Assembly: GCA_016707705.1 (NCBI GenBank)
Contig: JADJHD010000025.1
Location: forward strand, 42,484-106,483
DNA from: Bacteroidales bacterium
GTDB taxonomy: Bacteria > Bacteroidota > Bacteroidia > Bacteroidales > UBA4417
Direction of reading: 5' to 3'
DNA: 64,000 nt
Positions 8,774 to 16,501 of the stretch are shown in pieces. Each line of letters opens with the position of its first letter. Within the stretch, counting starts at the first letter, position 1. The notes beneath the pieces were generated by a model. The model did no database searches. It saw only the letters and a list, made by a program, of their open reading frames with translations, and was not told the origin of the DNA. The translations under genes were made by a program, and so were the position numbers.

Positions 8774-8956
8774 TCAAACCTTTTCAGCAGAATGAATTTT
8801 GAAAGTGCAGGAAGGTTCTGAAAAATTTTGCAGCATTTGAGTACATTGTAATTCAGCATTATCAGAAGACGTTGCCATAAATGGTTCAACTTTCGGATAT
8901 TCGTTTCCGTTTACAAACAGCGAATATTTCACATTGAATTTGAATTTTTTCTTCAT
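8774..8956 (-). CDS. Small phage protein (60 aa)
   Basis: A 60-residue protein beginning MKKKFKFNVKYSLFVNGNEY. The alternating pattern of basic and hydrophobic residues suggests a small beta-rich fold, followed by a helix (SSDNAELQCTQMLQNF). It belongs to the early minus-strand operon between the Cro-like regulator and the primase gene. No family is recognised. The lysine-rich start and codon use fit a real gene, but the short length keeps confidence moderate. Confidence 0.5.
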   Translation of the reverse strand: MKKKFKFNVKYSLFVNGNEYPKVEPFMATSSDNAELQCTQMLQNFSEPSCTFKIHSAEKV

Positions 8957-9131
8957 AGTTATGCTTTATCCTTTAGTTCTGGTTAATATTTTTTTTAAGC
9001 TCTGAGAAAACATTCGATATAAATTGTACTCCTGATTAATTTGGCATATTACAGCACACAATATTATTTTTGGTAAGAGTGCTGATAAATTTATTTGTAT
9101 GTCCAATCAGAATAAGGATTTCATCTAGCTG

Positions 9132-9356
9132 TCAATTGTTTAATTCAAGATTATTGATTTTATGCTTGCGGGAAATGTTCCTGTTCTCAATTTCAAGAGC
9201 CCAGGCTATTGCAGCATCAATAACCGGGTCACTTTGCCGTGTTCCATTCATGGTTTTGGAGACAGTGCTTTTACTCATGCTGGAGCGATCCATTAATTCA
9301 ATCAGGAACTTGCGAGGTAATTTATTTCTTAGTTTTTGAAGAGTTTCTTGATCCAT
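9132..9356 (-). CDS. Cro-like helix-turn-helix regulator
   Basis: A 74-residue protein made mainly of one helix-turn-helix: LPRKFLIELMDRSSMSKSTVSKTMNGTRQSDPVIDAA, with the turn at SSMSKSTVS near residues 26-34 and a recognition helix VSKTMNGTR. It is the first gene of the leftward early operon and diverges from a CI-like repressor gene across a 202-bp control region. That is the layout of a lysis-lysogeny switch, where this protein would be the Cro or early-gene regulator. The ATG at 9354-9356 lies 29 bases from the nearest operator site. Confidence 0.72.
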   Translation of the reverse strand: MDQETLQKLRNKLPRKFLIELMDRSSMSKSTVSKTMNGTRQSDPVIDAAIAWALEIENRNISRKHKINNLELNN

Positions 9357-9384
9357 AAAATTATTTTTTAGGTTTTGTAAATAA

Positions 9385-9429
9385 ATGTGCTACATTTGTG
9401 CTACAAAAAGACTATATTTGTACCACAAA
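9385..9429. promoter_or_regulatory. Three-site operator in the divergent control region
   Basis: Three imperfect palindromes share the pattern TGTrsyACA: TGTGCTACA at 9386-9394, TGTGCTACA at 9397-9405 and TGTACCACA at 9419-9427. The last two extend to TTTGTGCTACAAA and TTTGTACCACAAA. The centres are 11 and 22 bp apart, so all sites face the same side of the helix. A TATATTTG (9413-9420) that fits the Bacteroidetes -7 element of the repressor promoter overlaps the third site. Binding there would regulate the repressor gene directly. Confidence 0.68.
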
Positions 9430-9558
9430 TCATTGATGTGTAGTGATTCGTGTTATTTGGGTGCGAATAAAAGGCTGCGAAAGTAAACTAATATTATATT
9501 CTGTAAATAAATAATGATTTACGTTGAGTAATTTATTTCGATTCTAAATGAAAAAAAT

Positions 9559-9918
9559 ATGGATTGCACTATAAATGTGAGATTTATGAAAATACTTGCA
9601 GAGAAAAAAATTTCTCAGGTTGAGTATGCCAAGAAGATAGGAACATCCAGGGCCAATATCAGCAATTGGGCGACTCATAAAAGTGCAGTGCCCCTGGACA
9701 GGATTATTGAGCTATTTGGTAATTTCCCGGATGTGGATATCGAATGGCTCTTAACTGGGAAGGATAGACAAAATAAGCCAGAACTACCACAAAAGGAATT
9801 TACTGGTTTAGTTCAAGATCAAAATATAGATGACAAGGATTATATAATACAGCTACAAAGAGAGGTAATTTTCTTGCAACAGAGGGAACTGTCAAGGTAC
9901 AAGCAACAAGTTGGTTAA
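9559..9918 (+). CDS. CI-like XRE-family repressor without protease domain
   Basis: Residues 1-60 form an XRE helix-turn-helix (AEKKISQVEYAKKIGTSRANISNWATHKSAVPLDRIIELFG), followed by the typical DIEWLLTGK segment. Residues about 85-119 form a Gln/Glu-rich helix (IIQLQREVIFLQQRELSRYKQQ) that could make a coiled-coil dimer. There is no S24 peptidase domain, so RecA-driven self-cleavage is not expected and induction would need an antirepressor or another route. It is the only plus-strand gene of the phage element and reads towards the attachment-site end. Its long leader carries the shared operator. Confidence 0.85.
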   Translation: MDCTINVRFMKILAEKKISQVEYAKKIGTSRANISNWATHKSAVPLDRIIELFGNFPDVDIEWLLTGKDRQNKPELPQKEFTGLVQDQNIDDKDYIIQLQREVIFLQQRELSRYKQQVG

Positions 9919-10004
9919 GCATAAACCCATCAAAAAAAAGGATAAAACGAGAGATTCTCTGAAATAATCTAAAGTTAGTGAATTAAAAATATGGCCTAAA
10001 CAAG

Positions 10005-10032
10005 TGGACTCGAACTACTTGGTTCGAGTCCA
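10005..10032. repeat. Perfect 11-bp inverted repeat with a tRNA T-arm-like right half
   Basis: TGGACTCGAAC (10005-10015) and GTTCGAGTCCA (10022-10032) are exact inverted copies separated by six bases. The right arm reads GGTTCGAGTCC like a tRNA T-arm. No T run follows, so it is not a standard terminator. It lies 96 bp from a tRNA 3' fragment and may be a recombinase arm site or an older integration scar. Confidence 0.5.
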
Positions 10033-10127
10033 ATCCGGGACGGCAACGGGACAAACATAGTGAAAAATGATTTTTTAAATAATTGCAATTCAATTAGTTA
10101 TAAACCAAAAAAGGTAAAATAAGAATC

Positions 10128-10152
10128 ACTGGTTCGAATCCAGTACAACGCA
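10128..10152 (+). other. tRNA 3'-end fragment, probable attachment site of the phage element
   Basis: ACTGG-TTCGAAT-CCAGT (10128-10144) is a perfect 5-bp T-stem with a canonical 7-base loop, followed by a 7-base acceptor strand ACAACGC and discriminator A. The matching 5' half (acceptor GCGTTGT) is absent upstream, so this is only the last third of a tRNA gene. Elements that integrate into tRNA 3' ends leave exactly such a duplicated tail at one end. A terminator follows 6 bases later. The intact tRNA should lie beyond the left edge. Confidence 0.65.
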
Positions 10153-10158
10153 CAAAAC

Positions 10159-10192
10159 AAAGGCAGCCTTTTGGACTGCCTTTGTTGTTTTA
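10159..10192. terminator. Bidirectional terminator
   Basis: AAAGGCAGCC and GGACTGCCTTT pair with one bulged base around a TTTT loop, followed on the plus strand by TTGTTTT and on the minus strand by TTTGTTTTG. It separates the tRNA tail from the convergent iron-sulfur gene, whose stop codon it overlaps. Confidence 0.75.
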
Positions 10193-12124
10193 AAACTTAA
10201 ACGGATTCTCAAACTTCTTCACCGACTTATCCGGATAATGAACCAGGAATTCGGGAGCCTTTAAAAGCTTGTTGATCTTTTCTGTATCGGTTATTGACGG
10301 GACATACCAGATTTTAATTCCGGGTTCCATTCCGCTTAATACCATCTGGAATCTTACCACTCCGTCATCATTGGAGAGATGTGATATCAGGTAGGGAATC
10401 CATTCCTGCATTTCTGGACTAATGATTTCCTGAGTTGGCAGCATTATAGTCTTCAACTCTGACTCCTTATAGGTATCGTATTTATTGAATGAAACATCCT
10501 GAGGCTCCAGGAATTCAGTAAGGAATTCCTCCTTTGGAAGTGAACTGTATTTGAGATCCTTTCTGTTCACCATGAAATCGAGTTCCACTTCAACCTTATC
10601 ATCTCCCTCTCCAAAAATGACTTTTTTCTGCTCAATGGAGGCTTCAATGGTTTTTGGATTGATAAGAGTGGTATCGTAGAAAACTCTCGCATGTATGGGT
10701 TCTCCGAAAGAAGTCTCTACTGCCAGAATCCCTTTCTGAAGACTGAGTACATCAATTAGAAGGGATTGATCCTTTGGATCAAAACAGCGGTCGATTCCAA
10801 GACTAACTGTTTGAATAACACCCACTGATACCGATGGAACTGCCAGATAACTTGCAAAAGGACGGAAGATTGCAGCCTTCAGAAGTTCCGGATTGGTCAG
10901 GCTGGCATCATAATACACACGTACTTTGTGATGTTTTACATAAGTTTCAACACCCAGTACCCCTTTCACTTCCTTCATCTGATTGGCAAAAGCCCTGGAG
11001 CTGCCAAAACATTTGATGTTCTTGAGTCCTGACATTTCAAAGATTTCTGCCTTCTTTAACTGTTCCGTGGTAGTCCAGCGCTCACTGATTGTAGGCAACT
11101 CATATCTTGAAGAAAAGAAGAGGGCTGCAGCAATGAGAACAATAACAGCAACAGCCGGCAGCCATTTCATGCTACGCTTGTTGATGGTAAGGGCACCTTT
11201 TTCAGGACATTTAGCAACACAATCAACACAGAGGTGGCAGTCTATATGATTGACAGTTTTAACCGTTGAAATTTCCAGCGCCATGGGGCATTTCTTGTCG
11301 CAGATCTTGCAATTGGTGCATATTTCCTCATTTCTGGAAATTCTCAATGGAGGGAAAATCAGGAAGCGGAGTGTGGTAGCCTCAAGGATGAAGCCCATTA
11401 AACATAAGGCTCCGAGTAACCATACCCAACTGATATCCAGGGAAAGTGCCTGGTTAAGAAGTACCCACAATAAACTTAGGGTAACAGCAGGAAGGGCATA
11501 AACAGCAATATTGGTAATGGCTCCCAGCGGACAAAGGTATTTACACCAGAATTGCCTGATAAAGAAGGAACCTACAACTGTCAGCAACAAGGCCGGCAAT
11601 GCAAAATACCAGACTACATCGCCTGAAAAGCCTGTAAGAGATGCATAGAAAGGGTCAAACTTCCTGCAGAATAATTCACTGCTGGTTATGGAATAATAGA
11701 AAGTAACGAATAACAAGGCATATTTAAGAACTCTCAGATACTTATCTGCAGCTCCCTTGAGGGTAATCTGAAGCTTGAGTTTTCTTGCTCTTTGTCCAAG
11801 CCATTCTGTGAGGGTTCCCAAAGGACAGATATAGCTGCAAAAGAGTTTGCTCAGTATCAATACAGCAAGGAACAGCGCCAGTCCCATGGAGATTTGCACA
11901 GTGGTCATGGAACAGGTAAGGGTATTGCTGTTAAAGAAACTGCCAAGGGCCTGCATGCCTCCAAATGGACAATACGCTTCAAAATCAGCCATATAGGAGC
12001 GGTCGAAAATTGGCCTGAGAAGCATATAGGCGAGGAGTACCATTATGCCCCACTGAAGGATAAGCCTTAAAGAATTGGGTCTGCGATTTCGTTTTGCCGC
12101 CATGATTATTTTTTTGAAGATCAA
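10190..12124 (-). CDS. NapH/NosR-like iron-sulfur membrane protein with HMA-like C-terminal repeats
   Basis: The N-terminal half has about six membrane helices and the NapH/NosR/CcoG-type signatures CPFGGMQAL, SYICPLGTL and KYLCPLGAI. Next comes a cytoplasmic ferredoxin domain with CTNCKICDKKCP and CHLCVDCVAKCP, enough for two 4Fe-4S clusters. After one more helix (about 320-335) the C-terminal part has at least two segments resembling heavy-metal-associated folds (GLKNIKCFGSSRAFANQMK near 363 and a second unit near 440) but without CxxC. It likely moves electrons across or along the inner membrane; donor and acceptor are unknown. An ATG seven codons later (12101-12103) is an equally good start. 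The genes on both sides are unrelated. Confidence 0.75.
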   Translation of the reverse strand: MIFKKIIMAAKRNRRPNSLRLILQWGIMVLLAYMLLRPIFDRSYMADFEAYCPFGGMQALGSFFNSNTLTCSMTTVQISMGLALFLAVLILSKLFCSYICPLGTLTEWLGQRARKLKLQITLKGAADKYLRVLKYALLFVTFYYSITSSELFCRKFDPFYASLTGFSGDVVWYFALPALLLTVVGSFFIRQFWCKYLCPLGAITNIAVYALPAVTLSLLWVLLNQALSLDISWVWLLGALCLMGFILEATTLRFLIFPPLRISRNEEICTNCKICDKKCPMALEISTVKTVNHIDCHLCVDCVAKCPEKGALTINKRSMKWLPAVAVIVLIAAALFFSSRYELPTISERWTTTEQLKKAEIFEMSGLKNIKCFGSSRAFANQMKEVKGVLGVETYVKHHKVRVYYDASLTNPELLKAAIFRPFASYLAVPSVSVGVIQTVSLGIDRCFDPKDQSLLIDVLSLQKGILAVETSFGEPIHARVFYDTTLINPKTIEASIEQKKVIFGEGDDKVEVELDFMVNRKDLKYSSLPKEEFLTEFLEPQDVSFNKYDTYKESELKTIMLPTQEIISPEMQEWIPYLISHLSNDDGVVRFQMVLSGMEPGIKIWYVPSITDTEKINKLLKAPEFLVHYPDKSVKKFENPFKF

Positions 12125-12299
12125 ACCGTTGATGCGATTGAGTTATTTGCCTTGATTTTATATGGAATGCAATATTTAGTCTGCATTCCTGTTTTTGGGA
12201 TGACGAAGTTAAGGAAAGCGAATAAGCCTTACTTAGCTGTTTTCAATTTAGAATAATTCCACCTAAAGCCTGTTCAAAAGTCTATAAGCCGGAAATTGT

Positions 12300-12307
12300 T
12301 ACCTTTG
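12300..12307 (+). promoter_or_regulatory. Bacteroidetes -7 element (TACCTTTG) before the EEP gene
   Basis: TACCTTTG matches the TAnnTTTG -7 consensus; no clear TTTG -33 box is seen. Transcription would begin near 12313, so translation must start at the later ATGs (12326 or 12338). Confidence 0.4.
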
Positions 12308-12325
12308 TATCCTATCGAAGTAAGC

Positions 12326-13438
12326 ATGCGTCAACCCATGAATTCAAGGCTTTTTTCCATATTCGTTATTCTGCTTTCCTTGCAGATAAGTCCTTCTTTT
12401 GCTCAATTGCAAAAGGTTTCGAAGATGGATGAAATGGCAGCACAGCGAAAAACAGAAAGCAGGCGCGGTAACTCTGCAGTGAGGGTTATGTTTTATAATG
12501 TAGAGAATTTGTTTGACGTGGTGGATGATAGTCTAACCACTGACGAAGAATACACACCGACCGGAAAGAGAGCCTGGACTTTTACGAAGTTTCAGCGCAA
12601 AATCAATAATCTGTCCAAGGTTGTGATCAGGACCGGAGGCTGGGAAGGCCCTGAGATCATTGGATTGTGTGAGGTTGAAAACCGCTATGTGCTTACTGAT
12701 CTTACCCGGAATTCGCCACTCAAGAATTTTGGATATCGGATTATCCACAAGGATTCACCGGATCCGAGGGGCATTGATGTTGCATTGCTTTACCTGCCTG
12801 AAAAGTTTTCACCTGTTGAAACTGAATACATTCCCATTCGCTACCCTTTTGATTCCAGAGCCCGCACCAGAGATATTCTTTATGTAAAAGGTGTTGTTTT
12901 GGACAGAGATACTGTTCACTTTTTTGTCAACCACTGGCCTTCGCGGTTTGGCGGATATACTGCCACTATCCCCAAACGCAACTATGTGGCGAGTGTGCTA
13001 AAACATAAGGTGGATTCATTACTCAATATGGATGCCGATGCCAAAATCCTTATCATGGGTGATTTTAATGATGAGGCAACAGATGAAAGCATTACAAAGG
13101 TGCTTGGGGCAGGTTCTGATTCCCTCTGTCAAACTCCCGGTAAACTCTATAATATGATGTCAGGGGCAGGATGCAGCTGGGAAAGAGGCTCCATAAAAGA
13201 CAAGGAACTTTGGATAACGATAGATCAATTTATAGTTTCACCGGGTTTGATAACTGATAATGCTCATTTATCGACAACTCCCCATTCCGTTCACATACTT
13301 GATGCACCATTTCTGCTTCAGGATGATGATGTCTGGTTCGGGAAAAAGTCATTTCGAACTTACAATGGGCTGAAATACCTTGGCGGTTTCAGTGATCATC
13401 TGCCTATTTATATGGACCTGTTTTACCCTTCAAATTAA
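12326..13438 (+). CDS. Secreted endonuclease/exonuclease/phosphatase-family protein
   Basis: A signal peptide (SRLFSIFVILLSLQISPSFAQ) ends near residue 27. The mature part has the EEP (DNase I / inositol phosphatase) motifs in order: MFYNVENLFD, GLCEVEN with the metal-binding Glu, a DVALLY strand, NHWPSRFGG, IMGDFNDE and the terminal FSDHLPI with the catalytic His. It is a Mg-dependent phosphodiester or phosphomonoester hydrolase that probably acts in the periplasm; the substrate is unknown. I start at ATG 12326 because the -7 element implies transcription begins near 12313; ATG 12338 is also possible. A DUF192 gene follows after six bases, so the two are an operon. Confidence 0.85.
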   Translation: MRQPMNSRLFSIFVILLSLQISPSFAQLQKVSKMDEMAAQRKTESRRGNSAVRVMFYNVENLFDVVDDSLTTDEEYTPTGKRAWTFTKFQRKINNLSKVVIRTGGWEGPEIIGLCEVENRYVLTDLTRNSPLKNFGYRIIHKDSPDPRGIDVALLYLPEKFSPVETEYIPIRYPFDSRARTRDILYVKGVVLDRDTVHFFVNHWPSRFGGYTATIPKRNYVASVLKHKVDSLLNMDADAKILIMGDFNDEATDESITKVLGAGSDSLCQTPGKLYNMMSGAGCSWERGSIKDKELWITIDQFIVSPGLITDNAHLSTTPHSVHILDAPFLLQDDDVWFGKKSFRTYNGLKYLGGFSDHLPIYMDLFYPSN

Positions 13439-13444
13439 TACCTG

Positions 13445-13981
13445 ATGAAGAAGAAAATAACACTGTTTAGGATTGCCTTAAGCCTGATTTTGATAACAAT
13501 TCTGTCGATGTCGGCATTGCTGGTTTTCTTCCGTCCATCCAATAAGCCCATTCGTAAAGTGATTCCTTATACTGATACTGTTACAGAAACTCCTAATCCT
13601 GTTTTCAGGAAAGATGGAGAATTGATTTTCCGGAAGGATGGAAAGGCTGATAAAGCGCTGAAGATAGACATTGAAATAGCCGATGATGAACCTGAGCGCA
13701 TTCAGGGACTAATGTACCGCGACAGCATGCCTGAGTTTGCCGGAATGCTTTTCTTGTTTCCAATTGAAGAACCACTGGATTTCTGGATGAAGAATACCCA
13801 TATCTCACTTGATATTATGTATGTGAACAGCGATCGGCGCATTGTGAGCATCGCTTCCAACACAATTCCCTATTCGCAGGAACAAATACCTTCGATTAAG
13901 CCCGCACAGTATGTAGTTGAGGTAAATGCAGGCTTCGTTGCACGACATGGCATTAAGGAAGGAGACTATATCCAGTTCTAG
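13445..13981 (+). CDS. DUF192-family exported protein
   Basis: One N-terminal membrane or signal helix (about residues 8-30) is followed by a linker and a DUF192 domain (about 70-178). Family marks are the QGLMYRDSMPEFAGMLFLF and DFWMKNTHISLDIMYV segments and the C-terminal VNAGFVARHGIKEGD. DUF192 proteins are small beta-barrel-like exported proteins of uncertain role, sometimes linked to copper or cell-envelope functions. The gene lies six bases after the EEP gene and is convergent with comEC. Confidence 0.85.
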   Translation: MKKKITLFRIALSLILITILSMSALLVFFRPSNKPIRKVIPYTDTVTETPNPVFRKDGELIFRKDGKADKALKIDIEIADDEPERIQGLMYRDSMPEFAGMLFLFPIEEPLDFWMKNTHISLDIMYVNSDRRIVSIASNTIPYSQEQIPSIKPAQYVVEVNAGFVARHGIKEGDYIQF

Positions 13982-14014
13982 TCGAAAATCTGCAAATCAA
14001 TATTAATTTTTCTC

Positions 14015-16165
14015 TCAATAAATATCAAGCATAAGGGCGCCCTCATCCCTTAGATTAATCATTTCTACACTGTTTTCCGTCACCGATTCTTGCCATTTAT
14101 TGCATCGGAATGCAGAGTTACTGCAATCAAGAATTATTCGACTGGACATAAAAGCAGTGTTTAGTTTTTTGTATTCCGCATAGATATTTCCTGTAATAAA
14201 CAGATTGTCGAGCTGTATCTTTCTTTTCCCAGCGGGTATATCAGGCAGTTGATAAAGGATGAAATTTCTGCTTTGTCCAAATTGAGTATAGCTACCACAT
14301 GAAACGGTGTCAATTTTCAACCGGAGCTTCTCGGAGAAGTAAGGTTTGAACAAGCCTGAATACTCAATATTCTTTACACCCAATTCAATGAGTCCCGGCA
14401 GAACGGTTTGTTCCATCAATTTTTGATTCGACAATAATCCGGTATCGGCAGTTATCAGGCAGTCGGTCCCCTTAATCCATGCGATGGCAGTATGTTTGTT
14501 AATACTAAAGGCCATGATTTTCTGCTGTTCAACAGCTTTGATTTTATGGACAGAACCCACCGCCAGGGCGAACAATAGAAATGCGAAGGCAGCGAAAAGA
14601 GCCAGCTTATGTTTGGTGTGTATGAAAACTATTGCAGAAACAATCAAAGCATAAAGCAGCAGTAGTTGGGGCATTCCTATGTAAACCGGCTGAATCAGGG
14701 CAAAAGGCAACTTGTCGATTACCGATGTTATAAGGAAAAGCAGTTTTAGCATCCAGCTGGTTATGAGTCCAAAGAAACCGGAAATAATGGGTATGAATGA
14801 AAAGATCAGTATTGCCATGCCTGAGTAGATGATGAGGTTTGAAAGTGGGATTACAAGCAGGTTTGCCGGCAGAAAATAGGTTGGAAACTGATGAAAGAAA
14901 TAAAGTGTGATGGGTACTGTTGAAATCTGGGCAACCAGTGTCATTGCTATGAGGCTCCATATCTTATCCATCCATTTCCATCTGAATTCAATGATGGAGT
15001 AGAGAGGTTCATGCATCAGTACAATCCCCAGGACAGCCAGATAACTGAAGAGGAAACCGATATTTGTAACAAGGTAAGGATCAAAAACCAGCAGGAAAAA
15101 GGCAGAAGCTGCGAGTGCATTTATGATATGCATGTTTCGATCACCCAGTTTGCCCAGTAATACAAAACTGAACATGGTTGCAGCCCTTAGAGCAGCCGGA
15201 GATAGCCCTGTTATCAAGGCATAAAACCAGATAATCAATAGAATAATTATGGTTTTTATCAGTTGATGCCGGGGTTTCTTATTCAGGAAGGATAGCACGA
15301 AATTCAGGACGAGATATAGAATCCCCACATGCAATCCGGAAATGCCAAGAATGTGAACTACTCCTGAGTGCGAAAATTCGGAGCGGGTTTCATAGTCCAG
15401 CCAATCATCCTGTCCCAGAATCAATGCTGCAGCAACCGCATATTCCTTACCGCCGATATTGCTTTCGGCCATTCTCTTCAGCAGATAGCTTTTAACCTGA
15501 ATTGAAATTCCTTTTAAGTCTGATGTACTTCGACAGGGAAGTAGTTTCCATTTACCAGTTTCTAGAAAGAGTTGATGGTAAACAGATTGTGTTGCCATAT
15601 ACTGCCTGTAATCGAAAGTCCCGGGATTGGAAGGGGGAGGAATCAGTTTTGCTTTCTGCCTTATCAGGATCCAGTCGCCGTAATTGGGAATAGTTTGGGC
15701 TTGTTGTTTCTTTGAGAGGTAAATCAGGATTTTGCCCATTGATGGCTCAAGGCTGCCGGTTTTACCACAAAAATGAACCTGAACCTGAAGCTTCCATGTT
15801 TTTTCTTTTTCCTGATGCTCTTCCGTGACCCTGGCGAGTAGCAGATCATACGGCCTGTTTGAAAAATGGGAGGGGGTTTGTTGTTCCCAGTTTTGCTGAA
15901 CCACAAATAATCCCAGTACAAGCAGGGTAAGACTGATTCCAGCACCATGCATCCAGCGCTTGTGGTAGTTTTGATTTAGATTTTGATTGAGGATCAGGAA
16001 GAAGGACACAAGAAACAATGCCAACAGAATGATCGGCAGAAAGGGAATTGGGAACTGAAGGTTAATCGCCAGAATAATGCCGGCCAGCAATGGACAAAGT
16101 AACCTGAGCATTGGTAATTGATGAAGAAATGACATAGCTGAAATAAAATTGAAATTCCACTCCAA
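14015..16165 (-). CDS. comEC: ComEC/Rec2-family DNA-uptake channel protein
   Basis: The protein begins with membrane helices and an extracytoplasmic OB-like (DUF4131) region (about 95-215). The Competence domain follows, with the family signature HSGVVHILGISGLHVGI near 270 and about ten helices to residue 560. The C-terminal 150 residues (AFSINKHTAIAWIKG onwards) show none of the HxHxDH metal ligands of the beta-lactamase domain found in many ComEC proteins, so that domain is absent or degenerate. ComEC carries single-stranded DNA through the inner membrane during transformation. No other competence gene is nearby. Confidence 0.88.
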   Translation of the reverse strand: MEWNFNFISAMSFLHQLPMLRLLCPLLAGIILAINLQFPIPFLPIILLALFLVSFFLILNQNLNQNYHKRWMHGAGISLTLLVLGLFVVQQNWEQQTPSHFSNRPYDLLLARVTEEHQEKEKTWKLQVQVHFCGKTGSLEPSMGKILIYLSKKQQAQTIPNYGDWILIRQKAKLIPPPSNPGTFDYRQYMATQSVYHQLFLETGKWKLLPCRSTSDLKGISIQVKSYLLKRMAESNIGGKEYAVAAALILGQDDWLDYETRSEFSHSGVVHILGISGLHVGILYLVLNFVLSFLNKKPRHQLIKTIIILLIIWFYALITGLSPAALRAATMFSFVLLGKLGDRNMHIINALAASAFFLLVFDPYLVTNIGFLFSYLAVLGIVLMHEPLYSIIEFRWKWMDKIWSLIAMTLVAQISTVPITLYFFHQFPTYFLPANLLVIPLSNLIIYSGMAILIFSFIPIISGFFGLITSWMLKLLFLITSVIDKLPFALIQPVYIGMPQLLLLYALIVSAIVFIHTKHKLALFAAFAFLLFALAVGSVHKIKAVEQQKIMAFSINKHTAIAWIKGTDCLITADTGLLSNQKLMEQTVLPGLIELGVKNIEYSGLFKPYFSEKLRLKIDTVSCGSYTQFGQSRNFILYQLPDIPAGKRKIQLDNLFITGNIYAEYKKLNTAFMSSRIILDCSNSAFRCNKWQESVTENSVEMINLRDEGALMLDIY

Positions 16166-16501
16166 TAGAAACTGGAAAGAAACCAGGAAGTCTTCGGGGA
16201 TGGGAATAATTAATAACTAAATACTTATATATAATTAAATGGTAATCTTAGCCGGAAAATCTTTTTCTTAACGTGCTATACAAAGGTAATCACTGATTCT
16301 TTATTTTCTTTGTTACTTCCTTTAAAAGAAATGAACAGACCGTAACTGGCGGATGTAAACTTGGAACATCATAAAATGCTCTTTGCAATTGTAAGAAGAG
16401 TAATAGATGAAAAACCTGTTTCTGGATCTGGATTTAAGCACAACATAAATCATCCATAGTTTGGCACTAGACTGCATTAGTCAGGCCATTTTTCTCTGCA
16501 C
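16166..16501. other. Intergenic stretch without a recognised gene
   Basis: This 336-bp AT-rich stretch separates two minus-strand genes. I see no tRNA, no convincing coding frame and no strong hairpin with a T run. It probably holds the promoter of comEC, but no clear TAnnTTTG element stands out. Confidence 0.4.

Noticed and set aside
8737..8889. Longer N-terminus for the 66-residue phage protein
   Set aside because: It overlaps the coding frame of the 60-residue gene by 116 bases and would add an unlikely Cys/Leu-rich stretch; the ATG at 8736 is simpler.
10005..10032. Complete tRNA gene ending near 10045
   Set aside because: No matching 5' acceptor, D-arm or anticodon arm exists upstream, and the outer T-stem pair is mismatched.
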